64,000 bases of DNA, taken from positions 792,736-856,735 of the forward strand of contig NMRA01000090.1 in NCBI GenBank assembly GCA_002633005.1, read 5' to 3'. The DNA is from Phoronis australis (lineage: Eukaryota > Phoronida > Phoronidae). Shown piece after piece: positions 48,701 through 58,081 of the stretch. How positions within the stretch are numbered: the first letter of the stretch is position 1; the number at the start of each line of letters is the position of its first letter. The notes under the pieces were generated by a model. It did not search any database. It had not been told where the DNA came from and saw only the letters and a list, made by a program, of their open reading frames with translations. Position numbers and translations under genes: made by a program.

Positions 48701-51700
48701 AGGCACTATCTGTTGGCCAGACTGGCAAATAAATATAATTAGAAAAAAATACATGCTTTGCAGAAAGAATTTTCAACATGTTGGTCGTTTTTGACATTTA
48801 TGACTGTCTTCAAACTGTACTGAAAACAGCTCTGCTGGCTGTACTTGTAATGCATATCAGTGCCTTAAGATAACAAGTAATATTCAATAATTGTCAAGTA
48901 AAACTTTGATGTTATGATCTAAAGATTTCATAGTTGATAACTTAATTCAACCGAATTTACAATAACACAATGGACAGTTGCAACAAATGCAGCCAAATCC
49001 TCTCTAGTCTGAGCGCAATCTGACAACACAAGAGGACAGCCTATTTCACAGTTCTGCTGACTGCTAACACTAGAGGGCCACGTACTTCACACAATTGCTG
49101 GCTGACAACACTAGAGGGTAGCCTACTTCACACCGTTGGCTGACAACAGTGGGCAGCCCACCTCACACTGTTGTTGGCAGACAACACTCAAGGGTAGCCT
49201 ACTTCACACTGTTGGCTGACAACAGTGGGCAGCCTACCTCACACTGTTGTTGGCAGACAACACTCAAGGGTAGCCTACTTCACAACCATTTACTTTGCAA
49301 GCCAACAACGCCAACATCATGATGCATTATCTTACTAATATCCACTTACAGATAGCATGACATTATCTCATAATACTGGGCATTATTTCTGATTTTCATA
49401 ACTGTACTTCATTTCTTCTGCTTCCCTTAATCATAAATTGCCTCTTTGCCAAACTATTTTTTGACGACTACAAAAAAGGTTGTAGATTTCCGCAACAAGT
49501 TGTTCGTCAATTTTCCGTGAACTGAATCGTAGGGAATGCGGTCTCACCACCTGGTGACTGGGTTGACAAAACTAGAGTCCTTACTTGAGATTGTTGTTAG
49601 TTGTAATGAGATCTTGCACGAGAGCCTGGCGTCGGTCACAGTCTTTCATGAGAATGAGCAGGTTCTCACGCACACACTTAGAAATGTCCTGTGTCAACAC
49701 AACCACATCTACAAGAACAAATATTGTCATCACATCCGAAGTCAACAAAATGACACAAACAGAAATGTGTCATCAGATAAGTTAGAAAAGTGTGATAGAC
49801 AATATGACACAACTAGAGATGTGTCACCATGACTCTAAGACAACATGGCACAACTAGAGATGCGTCATCATGACTCTAAGACAACATGACACAACTAGAG
49901 ATGTGTCATCATGACTCTAAGACAACATGACACAACTAGAGATGTGTCATCATGACTCTAAGACAACATGACACAACTAGACATGTGTCATTATGACTCT
50001 AAGACAACATGACACAACTAGAGATGTGTCATCATGACTGTAAGACAACATGACATAATTAGAGATGAGTTATTAATTACACGTATAAAGAGGTAATGAA
50101 TTCTTGGAATATCTCGTATCGTTTTCATTTTCTTGTTAGAAGCAGACGAGACTATAACAAACACAGAACAGCCTGAATATTGTAGTGGAACCAGCAGGCA
50201 CCAGGTGGAGCTGGGATACCTTGAGTGGCAGACACCATGTTTGGGTGGACCAAGTCAACAGGTGGCAGGCCATGTTGTCGCAGGTCACGGTTGATCTCAT
50301 CCCATTCCTCCACCTCAATCTACAACACACAACACATGCAGATAGCATTGATCAAGTTGAAAAATACAATACAGAAAGATTAATTCTAACAGTTCAGTTT
50401 AAAGCCCACAATCTTCATCATCTTCATAATTTTATTTTAAGCACTGCTCTTCCAAGCAACCAAATTTTGTTCCTTTCTGTGACACACACACCCCTTTACT
50501 TCACAGTTCTTGATTTTAATGCTTAGGATATCAGAATTTAAAGAAGTCTTTGAATGAATAACAAACAGATCCTTCACTTTGGAACATAAAAGCCACACAG
50601 CATGCCCAAATAGAGAAAAAATCACAAGTTATTTTTTAAGCTGTATGCTGAGAAAAATATAATGGACAGAGCAGAGCACATAATAGCGAGTATTTTCAAA
50701 GAAATTCAGATTTATCTGCCAGCCGCCAGGTTTTGCCAGAAAATTTCCCTTCGATGCCTGTTTCTTTAGATGAGAGGAGGCAGTTCTGTGACATTACCCG
50801 AAAAACAAAAGGTGCAGATCTCCACCAAAATTTCAGAACATGAACTGCAGAAATCGAAACGTGATAGCCATTTATATTTCTCAACATCGTCAGGCTTAAC
50901 ATCACTTTTGACCTCCTGAACAAAACTCTTAAAATAAACCTCCACATAACATGTATTGCTAGGGCCCTAGTAACAACCTGGGCCTGAGGTATAATCTTCT
51001 TTCGCAGAATCAAATTCTATGTTCTACTTCAGTACAAACTCAAGATAATTTCCATTATTTTGTACTCACAAGTGGTTTAGGTGCATGACCATGCAAACCC
51101 ATTTCTCACTTGGTGACCAAGTTATGTAAACCGAGTCTGAAGTCAAACTTTTGAGTTTGTAGCTGAAACCTTGTGGTCATCAAGTGCTAGTTTGGACTAC
51201 ACACTCCATGACATAACATGTTACTAGTATACAAACACAAAATAATAGACTGAATTCCTATTAATCAAGAATGCAAAAAGTCAAAAATGTCTTAGAGTTT
51301 GACTTCAAGAAAAATATTAGACCCCAAGCCCAGATATTTGCATTACGCAGTATAAAAACTCATATTTTTCATAAAATAACAAATGAACAGCAAAAATAAG
51401 AAACAATAAATAAATCTACTACTGGACTTACGCATGTAGCGATGGCTACGTTGCGTCCTCCTCTCGAGGACTTCATCAGGCCACTGAGTTGTCACGTGAC
51501 TTGTCATGTGATCCGTCGTGCAGTTTCCGCGGGATTCTCTTCAGCGCCCTATCCCANCTAGAGATGTGTCATCATGACTCTAAGACAACATGACACAACT
51601 AGAGATGTGTCATCATGACTCTAAGACAACATGACACAACTAGAGATGTGTCATCATGACTCTAAGACAACATGACACAACTAGAGATGTGTCATCATGA

Positions 51701-54700
51701 CTCTAAGACAACATGACACAACTAGAGATGTGTCATCATGACTGTAAGACAACATGACACAATTAGAGATGAGTTATTAATTACACGTATAAAGAGGTAA
51801 TGAATTCTTGGAATATTTCGTATCGTTTTCATTTTCTTGTTAGAAGCAGACGAGACTATAACAAACACAGAACAGCCTGAATATTGTAGTGGAACCAGCA
51901 GGCACCAGGTGGAGCTGGTATACCTTGAGTGGCAGACACCATGTTTGGGTGGACCAAGTCAACAGGTGGCAGGCCATGTTGTCGCAGGTCACGGTTGATC
52001 TCATCCCATTCCTCCACCTCAATCTACAACACATAACACATACAGATAGCATTGATCAAGTTGAAAAGTGTAATACAGAAAGATTAATTCTAACAGTTCA
52101 GTTTAAAGCCCACAATCTTCATCACCTTCATAATTTTATTTTAAGCACTGCTCTTCCAACCAACCAAATTTTGTTCCTCTCTGTGACACACACATTCCTT
52201 TACTTCACAGTTCTTGATTTTAATGTTTAGGATATCAGAATTTAAAGAAGTCTTTGAAGGAATAACAAACAGATCCTTCACTTTGGAACATAAAAGCCAC
52301 ACAGCATGCCCAAATAGAGAAAAAATCACAAGTTATTTTTTAAGCTGTATGCTGAGAAAAATATAATGGACTGAGCAGAGCACATAAATAGCGAGTAGTT
52401 TTAAAGAAACTCAGGTTTGGTTTATCTGCAAGCCACCAGGTTTTGCCAGAAAATTTCTCTTCGATGCTTGTTTCTTTAGATGAGAGGAGGCAGTTCTGTG
52501 AAATTAGCCGAAAAACAAAAGGTGCAGATCTCTACCAATATTTCAGAACATGAACTGCAGAAATCGAAACATGATAGCCATTTGTATCTATCAACATCGT
52601 TAGGCTAAACATCATTTTTGACCTCCTGACCAAAACTCTTCAACTAAACATTGTCAACCACATAACATGTATCTCTAACGCCCTAGTAACAACCTGGGCC
52701 TGGGGTATAATCTTTTTGCTCAGAATCAAATTCGAAAATATTTGTAACATTCTATGTTCTACTTCAGTACCAACTCAAGATAATTTCCATTATTTTGTGC
52801 TCAAGTATATAGTGATTTAGGTGGATGACCATGCAAACCCATTTCTCATTTGGTGACCCAGTTGCATAAACCGAGTTTGAAGTCAACATCTTGAGTTTGT
52901 AGCTGAAACCTTGGAGTCAACAAGTGCAAGTTTGGACTACACACTCATTGACATAACATGTTACTAGTATGTTAACACAGAATAATATATTGAATTCCTA
53001 TTAATCGAGAATGCAAAATGTCAAAAATATTTTGGAGTTTGACTTCCAAGAAAAATATTAGATCCCAAGCCCAGATCTTTGCATTACATACTATAAAAAC
53101 TCATATTTTTCGTAAAATAACAAATGAAAAACAAAAGTGGTCCCCTGTAATGAACCTATGGAGGGCCAGTCACCAGCCTGCTTCAAAAGTTAATTCTATC
53201 TGCACTGTTCCCCCACACTAAAAAATTCAAACAGTTCGCATTAACAACCACTTTGAAAATTCAAATGGTGTGCAATGCGGGCATATCATAGCGAACACAA
53301 ATATAATACTTTTTTGTTCAAAATGAAAAAATCAATTACGGTGTTTTCTCTATTACTTCGTACACTAGTGTACGAACTATTTTTCCCTTGAGAGCTTCGT
53401 GTACGAATTACTAGTGACAAAATTGGCCGTACAAATTATTAGAAAAGAAAGTCAAGTGTTCGAATTATTACAGAAAACACCGTATGTGGCGTGGTAGTTA
53501 AGCAGGTTAGAGGCAAAATCAAACAGGTTGCAGCGACCTGCTAAAAGACGTCATGGAGAACACTGACCTGGTTGCAGTCCAATATTTTTCCTCACCCTAA
53601 TATTAGCTTTCAATCAATTACATTTAGAATGCTACAGAATATTCGAAACAGTCACGAAATACACCTCTCTAAAACGTGGTACGGTTTATAGCTATAGACA
53701 ACTATTATAGTTACTATACCATTTGGTCATAACTGATGAGTGAATCAAGCAACTGATGGACTCTAAAAGTCAAGGAACTCTACCTCTTTAAGTAGCTGAC
53801 TACTGTACTCAGTAGAGTGGAAAAAAATCGTCACTGTTAAGTTCTAGTAAGAGAACTTCATAGAGTGTCGTTCAAGCTGTAATAAAACTGATGACCTACC
53901 AAATAGGCTGGTCTTATATTGTATTTAGAGTTGCATCAGCAGCTTCTAATTTAAAAAGATATGTCTTACTGAGAGGTCCAAATTTGCAGTGCACTACTTG
54001 ATAATGCAATTAATCTTCGTCTACTCAACAACTTGACATCAAGAAATAAGGGAAAATGAACCAACGCTGAGATTTCTTAAAAATAATCCAGATCAAAATT
54101 TAATTGAAATTATTGCAACAAAAGATGAATGAGTTCAGCAGATTATTTTCTAATTTAAGCTGTTGAAACACTGACAATCATTTCAAATCTCAGAGACAAA
54201 TGGAGAAAATCTGATCTACATGCAATAAAGCTAGGGGGCAGGCTGAACACATATTACTTACGATGTAATTTTTTGTGGTCCATACAAAAATACAAGGCTC
54301 CATAATTGAGATTTTACCCAGACAGTGAATTAAAGCTGAGTTCCATTCCCTGCTGACATACTTCTCCCAGACATCAGGCCACTGTGCTACAAATGGTCTA
54401 TATGAAACTTGGAACTTCAAACGGTGAATTCCAAAACCTCACTTAACTTATCAAAGAATGCCTGTGGCCTTTAAGCCAGCCACTAAAACTAATTTTTATC
54501 CTTTAATCAAGCAACTGTTCCAGCTATTTGAGTCCACTTCAATTCTAAGGTGGCCTTATCATAATGAAAACAAGGGGATTATTTTGAGTGAGTTATGATG
54601 TAAGGCTTACAGAAGGAGCAGCCACAATGAACTGTGACAACATGAGCACTGGCGGCCAGTGTGGTGTGAGACACTTGATACAAGGATATTTAATACTCTG

Positions 54701-56114
54701 GCAATAGATGGATGTCAGAACTGCTCACTAAAGTGAAACAGCCAGAGTGAAGGTAAACACACCAGTTTACAGCTGCCTCTCAGAAGCAGCCTCCTTGTGA
54801 CAACTTCTATTTAACAACCCCAGGGATGTAAACACAGGCAACACTTGTACAGCTTTGTAAACTAAAAAATCAACTAAGACTTTAGAATATTTTGTGATTT
54901 GTTGAGTAGGGTAAGCAAAGGTGTCACACAAAGGCTAAACAAAGCTTGGAATATTATCCATAACAAACTTATGTTTACAAAATTAACTAACGGTATATCT
55001 CATGCAATTTATAAGGTGGACAAGTGATTTTATATTGAATTTCTCTCATATTTCCATCAAGGATGCGTAACAGTTAATGCTTCATTATTTCCAAGCTCTG
55101 TAACCATAGCTACCCTCAGGTGGATCTCCACTAACAGGCATTCATAATGTTTGAAGCCTCAAAACCATGAAAAGGGGGGAATTCTAGCAGTTCCTTTTGT
55201 TTGCTACAAGTTGAGATTTTGGCCAGTTTAAGTTCCCTGGCAGCATACCTTCCAATTTTGTAGAATATTTTTTGTTCAATAAACTCTGGATTTCTAAATT
55301 AAAATAAATTGCGAGTTTCATACTGGCAAATGAAGTTAACAGAATTCATTAATTACAGTCATTTCAGAATATTGCTCAGTTCATTCAGACTATTGCGAGT
55401 ACTTACAATAACGTAGCAACCGTTGTTGAGTAGAAAATCTTGCCCCCTGCTGGTCGGTTTACCCAAAACCAGCATAACTGAACAAACATTATGAGTAATT
55501 ATTGCACAAACTGATGCATCAGTGGAAGGGAGTTAATTCAGTATCAAGTTCTGAAACACTTTCCCCGTGAACAAAAATTGTTACAGCCATATGAAGTGAA
55601 CTCATTGGACACAATAAAATTTTCAAAATGGTAACAGCTTTTTTCTTCCTATAGGAATTTATAAATTAATCTAGCATCATTAGTATTGTGTTTATGATCA
55701 GTTCTCCATATAGTTTTCAATAATCCTCACAGATTTGAAAACCAATAAATCAGCTTACAAGGCAATCCCTCAAGTAGCCAAAACGGACGTTTTGCATATT
55801 AAGTAATTCTAACTTTGAGGTAAACCTGAACTAAGGGGAAGTTTTTAATCAATGGAAGGACATTTTTGGCCCAGATGAGAGGAATTCTGCATCAATTTTA
55901 AACACCTTTCATAGGAGAAAAGGGGGATAGTAGGCTCCAAAATATGAGGTATAAAGGACCCTGCGGAGTTATGCATATGTCTCAAAATTGTTAAGCAGAC
56001 TCTGTGAATAATAATGACACTGACAAGCGGACAAACACTAACCTTGAAACGCAGGTGATGGGGGTTGGAGTCTCCAGCTTCATCTTGGGAGCCTGACTCT
56101 TCTGTAAACTGGAC
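33724..56114 (-). CDS. CEP70: CEP70-like centrosomal coiled-coil protein
   Basis: Fourteen exons in order on the minus strand: 56114-56043, 50319-50220, 49708-49585, 48671-48575, 48023-47850, 47194-47109, 46336-46195, 45497-45331, 44733-44631, 43960-43862, 41533-41393, 41298-41127, 40331-40217 and 33803-33724. All are GT-AG with matching phases; they total 1672 nt (557 residues, against about 597 in human CEP70). Matches to CEP70 in order: EEWDEINRDLRQHG, coiled-coil segments (EEEIERLKTKLKRL), LLDIIDSYESQL, RPQVKDLRLTQHRIKKLE, then the C-terminal block FDVPKMSGVYARMNDIYVRL, VDAVGRLC and RLEQHEEFFPVF. CEP70 sits at the centrosome, binds gamma-tubulin, and helps to organise microtubules and cilia. 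The start-codon exon and the final exon of about 25-30 residues are not identified. A DIRS element occupies the intron after exon 13. Confidence 0.88.
34234..34373. repeat. 140-bp direct repeat, left of the DIRS element
   Basis: It matches 39772-39911 over the same 140 bp with about four mismatches. It starts AAAATTAGCAG and ends CAGCTAAAATT. The DIRS element begins directly after it. See the entry for the right copy. Confidence 0.9.
34414..34484 (+). repeat. DIRS 3' inverted terminal repeat
   Basis: This 71-bp segment is the imperfect inverse of the 69-bp 5' terminal repeat at 39709-39777. They share CAGAATTCCCCC, then CATGAGATACGGACATGCGC and AAAGCGGACCATTC, and differ by small substitutions and a length change near the outer end. 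An extra 40 bp (34374-34413) forms the outer extension of this end. Confidence 0.85.
34537..34659 (-). repeat. DIRS internal complementary region
   Basis: Positions 34618-34659 are the exact inverse of the element's 5' end (39736-39777, 42/42). Positions 34537-34624 are the exact inverse of its 3' end (34367-34454, 88/88, which includes a few bases shared with the flank). The two pieces overlap by AATTTTA, so this region equals the complement of the joined ends. In DIRS-1 such a region is thought to act as the splint for making the circle. The spacer to the 3' repeat (34485-34536) also carries a short inverse of the sequence at about 34665-34678. Confidence 0.88.
34741..35652 (-). CDS. DIRS tyrosine recombinase (integrase)
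   Basis: This open frame of 303 residues would insert the circular DNA copy. The visible catalytic pattern of the tyrosine-recombinase fold is Arg139 in TGQRPQIISAL, Arg253 in GSVRSASVSKA, Trp276 in AGGWSRPSTF, and the nucleophile Tyr285 or Tyr286 in FSKYYKKP. The His that usually stands three residues before the second Arg (HxxR) is Gly250 here. Its ATG lies inside the end of the RT frame, overlapping it by 106 nt in another frame, which suggests translation by reinitiation or a separate transcript. There are no internal stops. Confidence 0.88.
   Translation of the reverse strand: MASRRKSSSDLYSCYIKQWILYCSQRDIAPVFAPVGEGLSFLQTLVNHNKGYSVLNTARSALSSVMILPGNETFGSNPDVVRFMKGVANMNPPRPRYVDTWDVNVVLDFLKSWGPAKLLPIAKLTMKTVMLILILTGQRPQIISALNVDSMNISASKFTFTIASKDLKQGRLNYKPELLHLKAFPSDKRLCIYHYLTVYLKRTLDYRGSCKALFLTVTRPYKAATGDTVRRWIRNVLSEAGINVNVYKPGSVRSASVSKASVSGATVEEIMKAGGWSRPSTFSKYYKKPINRESKTLAEFVLH
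35547..38879 (-). CDS. DIRS gag-like / reverse transcriptase / RNase H polyprotein
   Basis: An open frame of 1110 residues. Residues 1 to about 430 are gag-like and low complexity, Ser/Pro-rich at the start (PPFYAPPPPHMGG), with a predicted helical part at about 150-320 and a basic stretch at about 325-352; no CCHC finger is visible. The reverse transcriptase spans about 484-700, with SLDLSDAYYSI (Asp569, Asp572) and the active-site box YIDD at 634-637. RNase H spans about 790-915, with candidate acidic residues Asp800, Glu832 or Glu834, Asp859 and Asp910. The tail (IDLFASRLNY at 941, YAFPPF at 981) matches the region after RNase H that is common in DIRS polyproteins. Copying of the element's RNA into DNA is the expected role. 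Confidence 0.9.
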   Translation of the reverse strand: MPKDSADRKSGSTSIEKPPKKTSSSSVTLPSIDSLTRASSPDRQPPPSEPSTTAASATAAQTPEPTTDRSLFNPPTLMPSWPPFYAPPPPHMGGYHYWPQPVPMEDYAHFAPSSDSEDETASTSPLSGAPLPHSAEPPFVGLLASHLADQSEEQAPPVSDAVASLVNSLWERGKAFDIKQAHDNHPRPDNITVHKTDLNEEIADVVQNHKTVKFKEGQLKSAQSAIARAAIPLTKLVDTLITTAPKHLNAKDLVDNTVDALGLLGYASAKINSTRRDIIKPHLNSKYHSALNKASASDKLLFGDQLGEKCKQASQALNLARTPMTARHSTRRPSPYPASYRRAYQRQPQHGYRPFLGEHSFVLSNAPNFMRAAARSGHVCQSATNTLALSLDRPTVHSKTAPTTEASHSHQTDCQPKIDLSSVSKISLVLSDLETSLARGVSYCVPKWRQITKDPRILAIVTGYEIEFDLLPTQTQPGTNAKFSPLEQQFLRREIQSMLAKQVIERCPHSPGQFVSPVFLRPKKVANEFRFILNLKTLNSYVAYHHFKMDTFESALRLVTRDCYFISLDLSDAYYSIPIARHHRKYLRFRHDDALYQFTALPNGLSSGPRIFTKLLKVPLAELRRVHDVTITAYIDDTLIVNSDPDKCENDGVLTATLLQDLGFTVSKTKSVLTPSQEIDFLGFHIDSRTMTVTLPPSKAEKLISLLNDFLCMDCISIRDVAKLVGTLLATHPGNRYAQLFTKQLEIDKNVALQQSGRNFESVMSLSQLAYQDLSWWTTNVAHCFAPVYLGDPDCVFYTDASLQGWGCNIPSRNKTFGGRWDYTEVTWHINELELTAVYYSLQSVFANMRNIHLRVMTDNTTTMQCIRHQGSVHSYRCNKVTRKIWLWLVERNIWLSAGFCPGKQNVAADTASRVFKDETEWTLLPHVFRKICTKFGNPSIDLFASRLNYKVKPFCSWQPDPEAALVDSFMCHWGNYKLIYAFPPFAILNAVIQKWIMDEADGIIIVPFWPTKPWFTMMTPMIIGTPFIIPATNHTLVLPSRPQARPMDKLYLMVTHLSGRLYRQKDTAHLSSPPSWRPDESPLQTSTAATSNSGFSIVVRGTLLQCLHL
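38880..39708 (-). promoter_or_regulatory. DIRS 5' untranslated region
   Basis: About 0.83 kb lies between the 5' terminal repeat and the polyprotein start. It is richer in G+C than the host flanks. No open frame on the minus strand looks like a separate gag. The element's promoter is expected here or in the terminal repeat, but I cannot point to a specific motif. Confidence 0.5.
39709..39777 (-). repeat. DIRS 5' terminal repeat
   Basis: This outermost 69 bp is the inverse of 34414-34484. Its last 42 bp are also repeated, inverted and exact, in the internal complementary region at 34618-34659. It ends in AAAATT, shared with the start of the right-hand 140-bp host repeat. Confidence 0.88.
39772..39911. 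repeat. 140-bp direct repeat, right of the DIRS element
   Basis: It is the partner of 34234-34373. The two copies differ at about four positions (for example GATCGCTG against GATCACTG). Each copy is bounded by AAAATT. In the uninserted locus the segment would be present once. Duplication of target sequence is not expected for recombinase-type insertion. Confidence 0.9.
40090..40143. repeat. CA-rich microsatellite
   Basis: An imperfect run of CA dinucleotides (CACACACACACACAAGCACA) in the intron after exon 13 of the CEP70-like gene. Confidence 0.85.
41925..43742. repeat. Dispersed 1.6-kb repeat, copy 2
   Basis: It matches 8466-10068 in the same orientation. It lies in the CEP70-like intron between exons 10 and 11. 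Compared with the other copy it has an extra segment at about 43024-43250, which contains a 26-bp direct duplication (TGCCTGATCTGTTGTAGACA plus TAGTAT) at 43047-43099. Confidence 0.8.
43740..43858. repeat. Short tandem repeat next to exon 10
   Basis: Three or four decayed units of about 35 bp containing AAGCAGCATTACCCA and GTTACC. It lies just downstream of exon 10 of the CEP70-like gene. Confidence 0.6.
45538..45640. repeat. Short tandem repeat in CEP70-like intron 7
   Basis: Repeats of GTGTGTGACAGAGAAAGTAT and related GA/GT words directly upstream of the acceptor of exon 8. The longer open frame that runs through it into exon 8 is not coding in this part. Confidence 0.7.
47530..47835. repeat. 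Short-period tandem repeat in CEP70-like intron 5
   Basis: About fifteen loose units of 16-22 bp built from GACCCCATTTGACTGTGA and variants, close to the donor of exon 5. Confidence 0.85.
49060..49285. repeat. Minisatellite, 78-bp higher-order unit
   Basis: Repeats of a dimer containing GGCTGACAACAGTGGGCAGC, TTGTTGGCAGACAACACT and AGGGTAGCCTACTTCACAC. At least two full higher-order copies are nearly identical. Confidence 0.85.
49838..50062. repeat. Minisatellite, period 41 bp, copy 1
   Basis: About five units containing GACACAACTAGAGATGTGTC and ATCATGACTCTAAGACAACA. The array recurs at 51548-51765 next to the n. Confidence 0.9.
49838..51396. repeat. Duplicated block with CEP70-like exon 2, copy 1
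   Basis: It matches 51548-53139 from the 41-bp minisatellite through exon 2 and 1 kb beyond, with a few percent of differences. Exon 2 here (50319-50220) has a good acceptor (TGTAG) and donor (GTATCC). Either this or the other copy completes the gene, but not both, because the exon is 100 nt long. Confidence 0.88.
51427..51500 (-). ncRNA. Decayed hammerhead-like motif (Penelope-type?)
   Basis: The minus strand reads CTGATGA, then a strong stem-loop (GTCCTC, GAGA, GGAGGAC in overlapping form), then GCAA in place of the usual GAAA, then a second stem-loop (GTAGC, CATC, GCTAC), then ATG. This is the layout of a hammerhead ribozyme core, of the kind carried by Penelope-like elements, but with altered core bases. 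It lies in a segment of about 150 bp that belongs to neither duplicated block and ends at the n at 51547. Confidence 0.4.
51548..53139. repeat. Duplicated block with CEP70-like exon 2, copy 2
   Basis: It is the partner of 49838-51396 and starts directly after the single n at 51547, inside the 41-bp minisatellite. The join at an n suggests that two haplotypes, or two reads of one locus, were laid end to end. Confidence 0.88.
51924..52023 (-). CDS. Second copy of CEP70-like exon 2
   Basis: The 100-nt exon has the same coding sequence as the copy at 50220-50319, with intact splice sites (donor GTATAC). Using both copies in one transcript would shift the frame. It is therefore either a mutually exclusive duplicate or an assembly artefact. 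The encoded segment is EEWDEINRDLRQHGLPPVDL and neighbours, part of the CEP70 N-terminal region. Confidence 0.7.
53339..53482. mobile_element. TA-flanked palindromic miniature element
   Basis: This 144-bp element has inverted ends (CGGTGTTTTCTCTATTACTT and CG; inverse at the right end with about four differences) and TA on both sides (53337-53338 and 53483-53484). A TA duplication fits the Tc1/mariner superfamily. It is non-coding. It lies in the CEP70-like intron between exons 1 and 2. Confidence 0.75.
53485..56042 (-). other. CEP70-like intron 1, nothing further recognised
   Basis: This is plain AT-rich intron sequence. Short open frames (for example on the minus strand at 54190-54420) have no domain and no splice support. 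Confidence 0.5.
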
Positions 56115-56424
56115 CTGTTGGGGACAAATGTACTTCAATACCTCAGTAGAATTCTATAATCAAGCGGTACCTTCTGACACAGCCTAGCTGATTGCACCAA
56201 AACATTGTGCAATCATTGAACGTAGCCTCATGTTATTATTGCTTTGGTTTTACCACAAAATGGTTGCTCAGTTATTTTTATGCGGGCACGGGTCCCAGTA
56301 TTTCTGGCATTAGTAAGGGGACACCTTAAAAAAATTTCATTTCTCCTAACCTCATGTCCGACCGAGTAATATATAGGTAATAACCTCGCATCCTGGTCGA
56401 TAGGTCATTTTAGCCAAAATTATT

Positions 56425-57460
56425 TCATAAATATTTGTCCTAATAAGCACCCATGCCCCCCACTCGTTTTCAGACTTCTCTAAAATAAGTGTCCAGTCCA
56501 TGCACGTGCAGTTCTAAAAGTCTACAATAATGCCTAAAATGTATCAATAATATCCGAAAGCCCAGAAAAATTATTATGCACGGAATTTCTAGATCACGAG
56601 CCTTGCCACTATGTCGGTATTTAGCCTTGGCTGTACACTTCAAACTTCAGCTGTAGTGCTTTAAAAAGAACCCAAAAGTTTTGCTGATCTTGCGAGGAAT
56701 GTGTCCCACTATGGTCAGGCCTTTCAGAACAGACGCAGCGTACTTGTCAAATGGATTGTATTGTATCTTTCCCGTATAGATCTTCTCCCTCAACAGGAAT
56801 CCAGATTACTTTGTACACGTAAAAACCGTGAATCGAAACTTGACCAGTGTTACTGAGCACGTGGTCAAGAAGCGCGTGCTAGGGCCTACATAAAGTAGGC
56901 ATGCTACTCTGGCAAATGAACTCTAACACGCACGCGCTCGCTCACTCGGTGCACACATGAAGACTTCAAAACAACGTGTGTTCGTCTAGATTTTTCGCGT
57001 GTTGCGGAGTGCAATCTAGCGTATATTTCGACTTAATCTGTGGTTAATCCCGGCTCACAAGAACTTAAAAATCTTAGGGATGCTATTTCGAAAACTTAAG
57101 GAGGATTTCTGGTAATTTGTTGAGTCGAAACTGTATTTTTACTCAAGAATTTAAGTTGCCCAATCGACGATCACAAGGCAGTGATGCATCAGTCAGCAAG
57201 TTTTCGCCATGGGATTTCAGCACATTTTTTTAAATCGTAATTTAACAACAAAGTTTAATAGCATTGCACCACAGTATTGTAGACAGTCTGTCATAGGTTA
57301 CAGATACGTCACTGCGCGTAAATTTGATGAATCCTAGTTACCGATTTCATCCGTTTCCGAGACCGGGTTTCAACTGCCTTAGGCTATAACAAGTGCCCCC
57401 CCTATCGAAACAAATTTTTCTAAGCACCCTTTGTGCTTATTAGAGCAAATACGGTAGTCC
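56425..57460. mobile_element. Possible 1-kb miniature element upstream of the CEP70-like gene
   Basis: The left end (ATATTTGTCCTAATAAGCAC, then CATGCCCCCCACTCG) and the inverse of the right end (GTATTTGCTCTAATAAGCAC, and later a G run and CACT) are similar over roughly 45 bp with gaps. There is no transposase frame. The exact termini and target duplication could not be settled by eye. Confidence 0.4.
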
Positions 57461-57691
57461 TAATAGATTGTGACATCAACGCACAAAACGATGATTTTTA
57501 TTGACACTGGCAGAGCTCTTGGAATTTCACAACATATTCTACAGTAGGGACTGCAATAGCCTTGGTGCAAAGCTGTCTGCTAAGTATTTTGACGATAGTC
57601 AGATAGTCTTCATACAGCTAGCTGGCTGGTGAGTGGAATGAAGCTGTGTATTTGTAGAGTAGGCTAACTTGTTTGCTACTGCTAGCCACAG

Positions 57692-58081
57692 TCGTCCTCA
57701 GCTTCTGATCGTCCCCTGTAGTTTGTCGTGTAAAGTCACGATGTCGATATAACGCCGTCCATCCGTAATTCATCGGTAATTTAAGTACCGTCCTTGACCT
57801 CGAGTCGTCCAAGATGGAAGTGTGTTTGGGCTTTTTGTGAACATTTTTGTTCTTTGACTGCGAATTTCTTACAAAGTCGCCAGAACAGGACCCCGTGAAT
57901 GGTATTGGAAGAAAGAACAATTGCCAATGGTTTGTTGAAACCTTGTTTTGTGTAAATTGATTGAGTTTTATGTTAGCTATGGAGGGCTGAAGTGAAGCAC
58001 CCGTGGAACTTCTAGTCGGGAGTGTCATACCTTGTAGTATTATTTGTAGTGTATTGGGGACGATCAGAAGCTGAGGACGCC
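57692..58081. repeat. Inverted repeat, 23-bp arms
   Basis: GTCCTCAGCTTCTGATCGTC (plus CCC) at 57692 is mirrored by its complement at about 58059-58081. Between the arms lies most of a 136-residue minus-strand open frame (58028-57618) of no recognisable family. The frame may be chance, or it could hold the missing first exon of the CEP70-like gene. Confidence 0.6.

Noticed and set aside
50136-50348. Frames of 70 and 113 codons around exon 2 of the CEP70-like gene
   Set aside because: They read exon 2 in wrong frames; the spliced phase matches CEP70 instead.
55845-56138. Translation start of the CEP70-like protein at 56138
   Set aside because: The first codon there is TTG, not ATG, and a pyrimidine-rich acceptor lies just upstream of 56114, so an earlier exon is more likely.
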